This document shows positions 21,424-32,059 of a DNA stretch of 64,000 bases, piece by piece (the stretch's first letter is position 1; every line of letters begins with the position of its first letter). The DNA comes from Gari tellinella (taxonomy: Eukaryota > Mollusca > Bivalvia > Cardiida > Psammobiidae). The notes under the pieces are model-generated. The model was not told the DNA's origin. It saw only the letters and a list, made by a program, of their open reading frames with translations, and ran no database searches. Position numbers and translations under genes: made by a program. Location of the stretch: the NCBI GenBank assembly GCA_922989275.2, contig OV277867.1, forward strand, positions 1,798,001 through 1,862,000, in the 5' to 3' direction.

Positions 21424-21785
21424 TTAACTTCAATTTTAAATGTCGATTTGACTTACAGTGGCCACTAAACAGACACTCAGATGTGTTGAATTAACTAAGC
21501 TGTTTAATTCTGTTATACTTTGTTTGTGTCCTACACCTAATCCTCACAAGGCTTCTAATTCAACTGGCCACTTGTCTGCTAGTCCCGGTATTGCGTTATA
21601 TCTGCACACCCCGGGTACAGCTAAGTCGATGTGGTAATTCGTTATCTACGCTCAAATAAACTCTACTCTCCCTTTGTTTATACATTCCCCGTTAGGCAAA
21701 ATAATGCGGTATACTTTATACCAGTGTGATACAGAAGCCAAACAACACAGACAGATAGAGATTACGACATAGAACATAGAAATAG

Positions 21786-21838
<53 letters not shown>

Positions 21839-21849
21839 GACAGAGAGAC

Positions 21850-21888
<39 letters not shown>

Positions 21889-21990
21889 CAGAGAGACAGA
21901 CATACATACATACATACATACATACAGACAGACATACGCAGAGAGAAGCAGAGGGATAGAGAGGCAGAGACAGAGAAAGAGAGATAGAAA
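21786..21990. repeat. GA-rich microsatellite
   Basis: Long (GA), (GACA) and (CATA) tracts. The long Ser-Leu or Arg-Glu frames here are repeat translations. Confidence 0.95.
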
Positions 21991-22160
21991 TTAATGTAGC
22001 AAGCTCCTATAGGTGCTTGCTGTATTGCTGTCCTGCATTTAGTTGTGCCCTTTATGTAATATCATACATATTGCATCTTTTGAGTGTCCCCTAAATACAC
22101 ATTTTATTCCTTAAAACAGTCATATGAGGATGAAAAGGACTTCAATAACCATTAGTTCCT

Positions 22161-22179
22161 ACAACAACAACAACAACAA
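22161..22179 (+). repeat. (ACA) microsatellite
   Basis: Six ACA units. The surrounding 21991-22650 has no recognised gene or element. Confidence 0.8.
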
Positions 22180-22652
22180 TAACTTTTATTTCTCAGATCA
22201 TTATCATGACATATGAGAAAGGGAAATCCGTGACAATATTAATGTGAACAAATTCTTTTTTCCCATCCAAGGTCAGATATCGAATGAGGTTTCAGAAAAG
22301 GACTGTGTTATTTAACATTGCTTACTCGATTCCAACCATCCAGGGCCAAAAGAGCTCCGTATTATTAAGGTGCACAAACAGCAAACGTATCACTAGTAAA
22401 AGGAAAAGGTAAATGCAAAATTAGGTAATGAAATGAAATAAGGGATAAATTAGTAATTACTAAGAAAACTTATTTACAGATACAGGTCCAATGCTTTTGA
22501 AGTGTTTGAGGGGAGTCTGAGGTGGTTCTGAAACTTTTAAATGGGCATATTGGGACAGAATGCTCAAATCTGCTCAATAAAAGGCGCGAGAAAGGTTTCA
22601 GATTCATCTCAAACAAGTAAATGCCACAAAACAGATATGACTGGTTGTGGTA

Positions 22653-22892
22653 CAGTGGAGAAAACATTATTCTTTCCCGTTTAAACGAAACGAAACGCAA
22701 AACACTAAAACGTAGAAAAGTACAACTTTTGGACAATTCTGATAATTCATGTTTATATTGGTGGCAAACAGTTTGGAGCCAGATCAGACGCCGGATTACC
22801 CGGCGTCTGATCTGGCTCCAAACTGTTTGTAAAAGAAAAAATAGTTTTAGCGTAAACGCGTTTATCGGGAAAGAATAACGTTTTCTCCACTG
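22653..22892 (+). mobile_element. M1 MITE copy
   Basis: TA-flanked, CAGTGGAGAAAACATT to CGTTTTCTCCACTG. Core I with perfectly matched arms (both GAGCCAGATC type). Confidence 0.88.
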
Positions 22893-23345
22893 TATGAAAT
22901 GCTAGCCTAATGTATTATGTTGGCTACAACCCAGATTTGATCCCTAAATTCATTTTATTGATAATTTAGAGAATTGTGGTATTTTCTCTAGAGTTTTGTT
23001 CTTATTGTGAAAGCTGTATAGAGGACGAATTTGATTTCATTATATAATGTGTCCATTATATAATAGCTTACGTGATAAATACATAGATGATTCTCTTTTT
23101 CTCAGGGGTTCTCGTATTCTCGGGGGTTATGGAAAACGGATGAAATGGACGCTTCTGACATTTGGAAATATGTCAACGGTTTTCCTCCGATAAACTTTAT
23201 TGGAAGATGTGGATATGTATGGACCCATTGGATTTGAAATATCTTGTTTTGAAATTTCACATGTGAACCTGTTGTATATTGTCACATACTTAATACTTTA
23301 AGTACTGTATAGTTAATAAACAAGCACAAATTGATGCCACAAACG

Positions 23346-24032
23346 CATTAAGGCACATTCTGCTTTACTTTCAGCCTGCCTTATATAGGATATTACATGA
23401 GTGTTCATAATTTATTGGATTTATTAAACGAGTCTTTTAGAAAACGATAAAAACGAGGCTTTGCCGAGTTTTTATCGTTTTCTAAAACGACGAGTTTGAT
23501 AAATCCAATAAATTTTAATCACGAATGTTATATTCTTTTTATAACATAACCTAGAAAAGTTATTTATCGCAGCCTTTGAGGTCAAGTGAATGCTAAGCGC
23601 GATATAAGTAGATCTATACAGGAAAAAAGTTGTTCCAAATTAACCCCGTTCACTAGCATAATGTTTATGTTATTATGTGTATAATAAGCACTTTCATGCA
23701 GATCCAATATTGATTAATTACACCAAAAATCTATAAATTGAATCTTCATGATGGAAAGAAGACGTTGGAAATTGAACGCATAGAACGCATTTTAATGACG
23801 TCACAAGTAACGACGTCGTGTCGTGTCTCATTTGCTAGTTATATACGACATTTAAACAACGGATGTTATTCAACGCTCACGCCGTCTGTTATGTTATAAA
23901 AGCTATTATTTGCTAGAATATAGAACATATTTCTTATGATTTTTATTTGAGACAGTATAAATTGGAACTATTTTCTTTAGAAGAGGAAATAGTTAAAGGC
24001 GTAAAAATGCGTATTATGGGGTAATGGGTTAA
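23346..24032 (-). mobile_element. M2 fragment split by a foldback element
   Basis: Core II right arm (GGCACATTCTGCTTTACTTTC) at 23350, interrupted at 23389-23902, then the TTTGCTAGAATATAG...GTAATGGGTTAA right half of M2. Confidence 0.65.
23389..23902. mobile_element. CRE-bearing foldback element, copy 1
   Basis: Starts GATATTACATGAG, has a hairpin with arms TTTAGAAAACGATAAAAAC around GAGGCTTTGCCGAG, carries TGACGTCA at about 23797, and ends GTTATGTTATAAAAG. About 85-90% similar by eye to 55323-55857. Inserted in an M2. Superfamily unknown. Confidence 0.65.
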
Positions 24033-24182
24033 AGTGACTCTAAAAGTACTTATCTAAACTGAAGAGTTTACCCCTTTCCTAGCAACAAGCCTTGACAACC
24101 AATCAGATACCCTGAGAATACGGAAAACATTTGACTGATTCAGGTCAGGCAGAATGGTGTATTCAAATGTAGAAATGACCTA

Positions 24183-24980
24183 CATGGGACATAATTATTC
24201 GCCACTCTGCCAAAAAAGTTGCTTATTTTCATTAGTTTTTCTCAACTCTTTACATTAAAACTCTAGACAACATTCACTGTAGTTCTGTTTAGTTTTAAGA
24301 GTTGGAGCAAAGACCCGTAAAATGTTTTCTTGTTTCGAACTGAGCACGTGATTCTTTGGTTCGTGTTGCTAGGTAATTTTAGAATGTACATGCAAAGTTT
24401 GAACCATGTTCACAGTACATGTATATGGTTGCCATGGTAACGATATGTGAAAGTTATGTAAAAATACACCAAATTAACGAACACCTTAAATGCCATTTTT
24501 CAGAAAACTCTTTTGCTTCATGTTTAGTCACACAGTTCTAAAATTCAATCGGTGAACTTGATTTCTCACGGACTCCCATGTTAATTTTAGCATTTATCGC
24601 ATGTCAGTAAACTTGAACATTAACAATTTCTGTAACTTTCTTTAGTTTCCTTTTGAAATGGCACTATTTTGTTGGAGAATATAATTTTAATTTTAAATGT
24701 TCTTCAATTCTAGATATTTGTCCCATTTGTTTCCATGGCAACCAGTTAAGTGGAACGAGTCAATTTTTTTAATTATATTCTAAAATTGCCTAGCAACAGA
24801 AGATCTGATCCAAACAACAGAAAATAGATCTATATTTGATAAGTTAACACCCCAACTTTTCAACTGCCCTACACTGTGGTGTAATTTTGTGTTCGACAAT
24901 TTTGTGGCACCACAAGTAATGTACAAAATGTGTTGAAAAATGCCAAATTTTCGTAGGGTGGCGAATAACTATGTCCCATG
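24183..24980. mobile_element. 798-bp element with CATGGGACATA ends
   Basis: Inverted ends CATGGGACATAATTATTCGC and GCGAATAACTATGTCCCATG. A TA precedes the left end. No coding capacity or family recognised. Confidence 0.55.
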
Positions 24981-25174
24981 ACTGTAGATCTATCATTTTA
25001 TTATTATTTCTTTTATGGATGTTATAGTTTATTCGGAGTTTCAGCTGTTTTTAAGCAACAAATATCGAGTTTTTTATAGCAAATTATGTGCTATATATAT
25101 ATTCTAAGTCTTAGCCCCACGAGAATAGGAGACAACATTATATCTGATATATATGCAGAATATACATACATGTA

Positions 25175-25419
25175 CAGTGGAGAATCTGTTATTCTTTCCC
25201 GTTTAAACGCAAACGTACGCAAACGCAAAGCGCTAAAACGTAGAAAGAACAACTTTTGGACAACAGTGATAATTCTTGTTTATCTTGGTGGCAAACAGTT
25301 TGGAGCCTGATCAGACGCCGTGTTACCCGGCGTCTGATCTGGCTCCAAACTGTTTGCACTGCAAATAATAGTTTTAGCGTAAACGCGTTTATTGGGAAAG
25401 AATAACAGATTCTCCACTG
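25175..25419 (+). mobile_element. M1 MITE copy
   Basis: TA-flanked, AATCTG subtype at both ends. Core I intact with one change at the tip (GCCGTGTTACCCGG). Confidence 0.9.
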
Positions 25420-25477
25420 TAGCATGTACTCGTATATATAATGCACTATGTATTTAAAGAGAGAAATACTATATAAA

Positions 25478-25823
25478 ATGCTCCCTCTCTACAACGACAC
25501 CCAACGGGAGACAATAATTGTGTGTGTTGTTCGGAGTGAGTCGTTATAGGGAGGGAAATTTGCAAACAGCTTGAATCCAGATCATACGCCGCGTAACGCG
25601 GCGTCTGATCTGGATTCAAGCTATTTGTCACTCATCGTTAAGATTTTTTCTCTCAAAATGTCCATTATGTAACTTTGAGAAAAACAGCAGACGACACTTT
25701 CAAGCAGACGACATTACAGTCGTGAATAGGTTGGACATAACTGTCCTGTTCAGGGAACTGCGACAAGGGTCGTTGTAAGGAGGGAGTCGTTGTTGGGAGG
25801 ACCGTTGTAGATAGGGAGTGCTG
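25478..25823 (+). mobile_element. M4 MITE copy
   Basis: TGCTCCCTCTCTACAACGAC at the left and GATAGGGAGTGCTG then TA at the right. Core palindrome arms AACAGCTTGAATCCAGATC, centre GCCGCGTAACGCGGC. Confidence 0.85.
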
Positions 25824-26067
25824 TACCTTGAACTATTTGCAGTGAACTAGTTGTTAACCGATAGCCTCATACATTTGTAGCTTGTTTCTAGCTTTGTTAA
25901 GAAATATAATGTTAAAAGTAAAGTAAAATTGTTGTCTTAAAGAGACTCGCAACCAGATTTAGCATTAAAAATAGTAATTTGTAAATATGTGTCAAACGCT
26001 TATATAAACGGTAATAGTTTAGGATAAGACATTCTGTTTAAAAAAATGTATTTCAATAAAAAAAAAT

Positions 26068-26120
26068 AGGATTCGAACCCGGGGCAAACTAAAGAAACCG
26101 CTTAGACCACTGGGCCACAT
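26068..26120 (-). repeat. tRNA-derived relic (SINE head)
   Basis: On the minus strand, an A-box-like TGGCCCAGTGGTCTAAGCGG is followed by the B-box GGTTCGAATCC, with too little sequence between them for an anticodon arm. A T-rich tail follows. Not a functional tRNA. The remainder of 25824-26423 is unassigned. Confidence 0.5.
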
Positions 26121-26423
26121 AACTATTCATATATCTCGGATCGATTTAACGTATTTCAGTAAGTAGCGAAGAAAAGTACATACTACTACATTATTCGGCT
26201 CAGGTTTATGTCTGAGCCCTTGATCAATTCTCTATAGCGTCTTTCGACGCTATGGATAAAACGATGACAAATATCTAAAACAAATCTAAGATTTGAAGAC
26301 TTTTCTAGAGGGTGTTTTTAGACTGGTCATATTTTTCCAATGCCAGATGTACGATAATGCTACCCTTTTGGTTATATTTGAGTATTTTCTTTTATTTTTG
26401 CAAATGCACCATCTGGTGGCGAG

Positions 26424-26586
26424 TCGCTTTAAGGCTTATTCTGCTTTACTTTCAGTCCGCTTTAAGGTGCCATCAGCTAGGATACATTTTTCTTATGGTA
26501 CATATCTATGACTTTACAACATGGAACTATTTTCTTCAGTGAAGGAAAAAATCGTAAAAACGCGTATTTATGGAGTAAAGGGTTGA
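26424..26586 (-). mobile_element. M2 right-half fragment
   Basis: TTCTGCTTTACTTTCAGTCC, CTTCAGTGAAGGAAAAAATC and GTAAAGGGTTG mark the right half of M2. Confidence 0.6.
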
Positions 26587-26697
26587 ACGATGATAATTAA
26601 AGGAACGATGCTGCATTATTGAACTTTATGACCCAGATATCGGTGGTCTTAATGAAAACGATCTCAGAATCATAACAAAATCCTTTTGAATTTGCTG

Positions 26698-26795
26698 CAG
26701 TGGAGAAAACGTTATTCTTTCCCAGTAAACGCGTTTACGCTAAATCTATTATTTCCATTGTAAACAGTTTAGAGCCAGATCAGATCCGTCTGACA
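26698..26795 (-). mobile_element. M1 left-half fragment
   Basis: CAGTGGAGAAAACG and CCCAGTAAACGCGTTTACGC continue into the first arm of Core I and stop at GATCAGATCCG. Confidence 0.7.
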
Positions 26796-26830
26796 CAGTC
26801 GCTGTCATATTATCGTCTGCTTGTTTGTTT

Positions 26831-27086
26831 CAGGGCTGCCATATGTTGACATGAAAAATCCTGAGATTTCCAAATTTGCATTTTTTAAGTGCGATTTTAC
26901 GAATCGTACCTTTACCCTATAGCCTTTTTACTTGTTTTTTGACATGCGACTACTTAAAGCAGGTTGTAAGTAAAGCAGAATGCGCCTTATGGCGCATTCT
27001 GCTTTACTTTCAGCATGCTTTAAGATACCATGTAGTGGAAAAAAAATCCGGAGATTCAGGAAAAATCCGGAGAAATGGCAGCCCTG
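26831..27086 (+). mobile_element. M7 MITE copy B
   Basis: CAGGGCTGCCATATG to AATGGCAGCCCTG, with duplication TTGTTT at 26825-26830 and 27087-27092. Core II intact, centre CGCCTTATGGCG. Confidence 0.88.
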
Positions 27087-27179
27087 TTGTTTGCTTCCTG
27101 GGAATAACACTCATCGAAAGTATAAAGTGATCGCCTATTGTTGTTCTACAATGTACCATATTCACGACTCTTTACTCGA

Positions 27180-27396
27180 TCCATAGCCTGTTACTAATTT
27201 TGAAGACAGGTGGCCAATTAAAGCAGGTTGGAACGGTAAAGTGGAATCATTGTGCCATAAAGCCTGCTTTAAGCTACCATCTGCTAGAACATATTTCTCA
27301 TTATACATATTCACTGTTGTATATAAAGTGGATTTATTTCAATGGAGGAATAAATTGCGTGTAAAGGCGCATAGATCTATGGTGTAAAAGGATAAA
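27180..27396 (-). mobile_element. Degenerate M2 copy
   Basis: CCATAGCCTGTTACTAATTT at the left, a broken Core II (AAAGCAGGTTGG / CCTGCTTTAAGC), and a right end TGTAAAAGGATAA. Confidence 0.55.
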
Positions 27397-28762
27397 TTAC
27401 TTTTGTCCTATAATAGCTGCCGTCTGTATAAAATACTGGATTTATTTTGTCAACTTAAGTGTGCCTTTTTGGTATAATTTAAATTTATTAAAAAGTGAAA
27501 AATGTTGCAGAATTAAATGTGTGTATAATTCCGTCGGTCCATGGAAAAACCCCATACGACTGGCACACTACTGGTATACTACCGAGAGCCTGCCCATACG
27601 TATCCATACGAGTTGAATCTATACCGTAGGGCCATGTTTATGGGTCTTATTCTATCATACATGTTAAATATGATCATTATAAAGATATTCCATCAAAAAA
27701 ATTAAATAAAATCCCATTATTAATCTCATAATATCGATATTTCCAAATACGTATGAATATCCCATACGTGTAAATGACCACATGAACCAGGGCCCAATAC
27801 GAGTTGAATCTACACTATAAGGATCATTTATATATCTAATATTCTATCAGAAACAATAAATGTGATAATAAGAGATTTAAATATTTTGTTTTAATATAAA
27901 TTTCATTTATCCTATAATAACCATATCATTATAAATGTGAACCCGAGTCCCATACGAGTTAAATCTATACTAAAGGGCCACTTTTGTGAATTAAATTCTA
28001 TCAATTACAATACAAATGATAATTAGAAAAATATTATTATATACAATACAATCCCAATTTATTGACAATATGGTATAATAAAACGATATTTAAAATGGAG
28101 TTATGCACAGAACCATGAAATGTCACAGAAATTAGTTGTAGGCCACGTTACCATTTTAAATGCACACAAAATTAGTAAGGTATGGAAAACATAAATAAAT
28201 TCACAATTGAATAGAAGTTATTTTATTATATTTTCTTAAACTATATGTTGACTATAAAAACGACAATAAACGCAATAATAAATTGAATTCAAAATAGAAT
28301 CATTTTAGTTTATATGCAGGTCAGATTTCTACGATAAGGATACATACTATTCAATAAATAATGTGAGACACGGTTCTTTTGATGTTTTTTTTTTTTTAGA
28401 TGATGCAAATTATCAATTAGACTCGATAATTACCTATAATGCGTGAAGGGTGTCATGCTGAGACCTTTAATTACATACCACGAATCCCCTTTAACATACC
28501 GCTGGGTGATAGTCGCTTGGCTTTATTGTGCCGCTAAACTGTTATTGTATTGTTTGTCAACAAGCGATTTGAATCTAATGCAATGCTCAGCATTCATAAT
28601 ATACTGTGTCTTTATAACAGAGATTCTTAAGAAAAGCATTTATAATAATCGAAACCAATTTTTCCCAGGGATAGTCGTTAATAAAGAAGAGTCTTAATAT
28701 GGACATGGTTATATTTAATTTCATTTTTAATTACTGCTGTGATGGGTGGCTTCAGCCATCTA

Positions 28763-28870
28763 CTTTCCCCAGACTAAATGGTTGTTTAAAGCAAGGTGAA
28801 AGTAAATCAGACTGTGCCTTTAGGCGCTTTACTTTCAACATGCTTTTTGTGACCACATGTCTTCAAACCC
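28763..28870 (+). repeat. Core II relic inside the MULE
   Basis: Arms TTTAAAGCAAGGTGAAAGTA and TACTTTCAACATGCTTTTTG around GTGCCTTTAGGCGC. Outer ends are not visible. Confidence 0.5.
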
Positions 28871-29294
28871 AGACCCAGTCTTCCATTAAGAAATCACCGT
28901 ACGTTAGTGTCCATTAACAAATATTTTAGTTGTTGTAATAAAGGGGTTTAACTGTATGTTGTTACTTTATTATTTCCATCTTATTAATACGTCTTTTGTG
29001 TTTGTACAGCTAATGCCCATTAACATGTACCTTTGCTTTGTTTCCATATTTTAATCATTTGTTCTCTTTCAGTTCAGGTTCATTCTTCATTTAATTATCA
29101 ATCTCATTTTAAACATACAAAAAACTTGGGTTTATCGACCTCTCACACTCTTACATAATAATGTGCTTACTTACCCGTTTCGCTAAAGCATGTCATAACG
29201 GTAATTACTGTTGAATGCAGTAATTTAACCTGTCTTTAACTTTCACTTTGCTCATAAAAATATTGATTGCATTTTTTCTTACCATGTTGTTTAC

Positions 29295-29415
29295 TTAATC
29301 CATTCACGCCCTTACCCAGAGTACAGTTTGGATCATGATCAGACAAATGTTCTAATTACTTGAAAATTAATTTTAGAAATAAACGCAGACCACAATTTAT
29401 AGTGAATGGGGTTAA
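29295..29415. mobile_element. Short TTAA element (M5-like)
   Basis: TTAATCCATTCACGCCCTTAC at the left and GTGAATGGGGTTAA at the right, with CAGTTTGGATCATGATCAG as a half core. Confidence 0.5.
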
Positions 29416-30555
29416 AGATCATGCACCATTGAGAGTGTGAGGTCAATACACACATGGAGAAATCACAGACGATCTGTGATTTCGCCATGATACACACAAG
29501 CATTTTATGACATTCTTTTTAAAAAAAATTACATTTAGGTATTTTGTTAAATACTTCGGCATTTTGTTCTCACGAACATTTTGGACTCACGAAGGCCGGG
29601 TTCTCGTCCCGAGCCCCGAATTCATTATCTTATACAAAGCATATGCAACAGGCGGTATAAGAGTTTATGTGGCGGATGCTTTCTTTCAAAAACGGTATAC
29701 TGTGTGCAATTAGCGGCACGTGCTGTTAGCGACACCTGTTAAAACAACACGTGTTAAAGAAGGTGATTGTCAAAGGTGTTAAACCTCGGCGAGATAAAGC
29801 GTGTTTATTCCTTATATAGGAATTTACAAGCTTAAGCTTGAATTACTCGTTATTATTTTATATTTTATAAAAGATCTAATAAATTATGCTTATCATTTAT
29901 TATAATCACTGTTTGCGAATGAATAAAATCCGGAAATTGACCCTACAGTGTGGATTCAACTCGTAGGGGTTCAGGTTTACGGTGGCGATATTCGTATGGC
30001 GCTTTTATACTTTTGGTGGAAACTATTGAAACTGTATGATAAATAACGGGTTTAAAATGAAAAAAAAAAGTTTCTAAAACGTGCTTACTTTACAATTATA
30101 ATTATTATAAAAAGATACTCGTTTCGTGCCTTTTCAGACATTTTTTGGGAAATGTTGATACTGAATTATAAATAATGGGGTTTATTTGAAGAAAAAAAAG
30201 CTAGATTCTATATGTATATATTATGATCATATCTTTTTAAGATAGACATATATCCACACACATTGTCCTATAGTATAGATTTAACTCGTATTGGGCCCTG
30301 ATGGTCATTTACTCGTATGGGATATTCATACGTATTTGGAAATATCAATATTATAGGATTAATAGTGGGATTTAATTTAATCTTTTTGATGGAATATCTT
30401 CATAATGATCATATTTAAAATGTATGATAGAATAAGACCATAAAAATGGCCCTACGGTATGGATTCAACTCGTATGGATACGTATGGGCAGGCTCTCGGT
30501 AGTATACCAGTAGTGTGCCAGTCGTATGGGGTTTTTCCACGGACCCTAATTCCGT

Positions 30556-31097
30556 GGTTATGCAATTAATACAGAGCTGGAATTTGACCGAGTTGGAACA
30601 TGGGCGAGTTGGAAATTGACCGAGTTGAACCGTTTAGGTCGGAAATGGCTGGGTCGGCGTTTTAGCGCTGTTCGCAATACACCGGAAGTAAACATGACAC
30701 ATTACTTGTGACAAAATTACCAATTGAAACTAGTTTATTTTATTCGTTTATAGAAAACTGGTACTTTTAAACGTTTTATATTTTCAACGAACAGGCTCTT
30801 AATTTCATGTTTTATTTGCTGGAATATACAGTAACAGTGAGTAGAGATGTGACCACATCAATTCAAATTACTTTCATTTCAATTTCATTCAGGAAGTTAC
30901 TAATTGAAGTAATTCAGTAATTGGACATTTTATGCATTTGGGTCCTGGTTTGATAATGACAAAAATATCTGTTTCCTCAGTCAGCCTTCCCTCACACACA
31001 TTAAACTTGGTGTGTTGTTGTTAGTCTCATCTGTTTCTCTTTATTGTAGGGATTTACTGTTGTTGCATTTTAGTAGGGTGCTTAACCCTCCCCTTAT

Positions 31098-31131
<34 letters not shown>

Positions 31132-31243
31132 TCCTTTTTGAGAAATCAGAAATTAAATTTGTTTTACAGTTATGACTTACAACCGTTTTTGTTGTACAAC
31201 ATTTCGTAAGACAGGTCCCTGGCTAAAATTCGCTAAATCCTAT
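30556..31243. repeat. Unassigned stretch with poly-C run
   Basis: Contains tandem GACCGAGTTGGAA-type motifs at about 30570-30640 and a run of about 30 C at 31100-31129. No gene recognised. Confidence 0.6.
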
Positions 31244-31612
31244 CACGGAATTATACAACGTGGAATCGCAACTCAGCGAAGTTGAATAGGCGAGCGTCCG
31301 AGCTCTCGCGATGGTTGAATTTTGCGAGATCATGTGGTCACGTGACAACATCTTCACTTTTTGCCTCGTCGTCCGCCATTTCTGTGGGGGGGGGGATTGA
31401 CCGAGTCGGGAGTGTATTTATTGACATTTTAGTGGATTTAAACGAGATGGTGCAAGGACATTCCCATAAATTTACGGGAGTATAAACCCATGGACAATGT
31501 TTCGATACAAACAGAAATCATATTGACTACCGATAGACATTATCTAATCAAGTCTAGCGAAGTCTCGTTTGCGCCGCACGAGGTTGCGATTTCGTGAGTG
31601 TATAATTCCGTG
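31244..31612. mobile_element. 369-bp element with 7-bp target duplication
   Basis: Ends CACGGAATTATAC and GTATAATTCCGTG flanked by ATCCTAT at 31237-31243 and 31613-31619. The interior is richer in CpG and includes GTCACGTGAC and CGTCCGCCATTTC, which look promoter-like. It is only about 335 bp upstream of the aph-1 start codon. Confidence 0.6.
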
Positions 31613-31935
31613 ATCCTATCATTGAGAGAAAAATTTATAAAAAAAATCTACACAACCAGAGTCAACTACTTTTATCATAATAATGAAGATAAAAACTTTC
31701 CAAGAATTATACCACAGACCCTCAGGCTCACTCAGCTAACTGGTTTCAAAGCGATTGGACATCCCTACCATCAAGATCCACCAGACATAATTATTAAAAT
31801 TTTATGTATCACTATTGACAATTCGACTTTTATATAAAAGCTGTTAATCTGTCCCTACAGCATATCTGATCGCTACATAATAAGATGTTGTATGTATATA
31901 TTTTATGTATTTTTACTTATTTAAATATTTTTCAG

Positions 31936-31946
31936 AATATTTCAAG
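31936..31946 (+). promoter_or_regulatory. aph-1: aph-1 5' UTR part of the first coding exon
   Basis: A T-rich tract ending in CAG at 31935 precedes 11 non-coding bases and the start codon. This reads as the acceptor of a 5' UTR intron. The upstream leader exon was not located with confidence; the CpG-richer stretch at about 31260-31480 is a candidate but lies inside a transposon. Confidence 0.5.
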
Positions 31947-32059
31947 ATGACACTGATGGAATTTTTTGGCTGTACCTTTATTGCCTTTGGTCCTCCATTT
32001 GGCTTGTTTATATTCACGATTGCCAGAGATCCTTTACGAGTGATAGTCCTTATAACAAG
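31947..32059 (+). CDS. aph-1: aph-1 coding exon 1
   Basis: Starts at ATG 31947 and encodes residues 1-37 plus two bases of codon 38 (Ser). It carries the conserved FFGCTFIAFGP start of transmembrane segment 1 and the DPLRVI loop. The donor is AAG|GTATGC. An acceptor (TTTTTCAG, ending 31935) lies 11 nt before the ATG, so the 5' leader is spliced and the first non-coding exon lies further upstream. Confidence 0.95.

Larger units (their letters stand above)
27535..30546. mobile_element. Mutator-like (MULE) element, 3.0 kb, non-autonomous
   Basis: About 285-bp highly similar inverted repeats at 27535-27820 and about 30262-30546, starting GGTCCATGGAAAAACCCC on the left and GGTCCGTGGAAAAACCCC (inverted) on the right. 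A 9-bp duplication TAATTCCGT lies at 27526-27534 and 30547-30555. Long repeats plus a 9-bp duplication are the Mutator signature. Further CATACGAGTTGAATC repeats lie inside both arms. No MULE transposase is recognised. An M2 core relic (about 28763-28870) and a short TTAA element (29295-29415) are nested. Confidence 0.8.

Noticed and set aside
21652..21987. Ser-Leu and Arg-Glu rich frames
   Set aside because: Pure GA/GACA microsatellite translations.
28443..28697. 84-codon frame inside the MULE as a possible transposase
   Set aside because: No MULE catalytic pattern; hydrophobic chance frame in AT-rich DNA.
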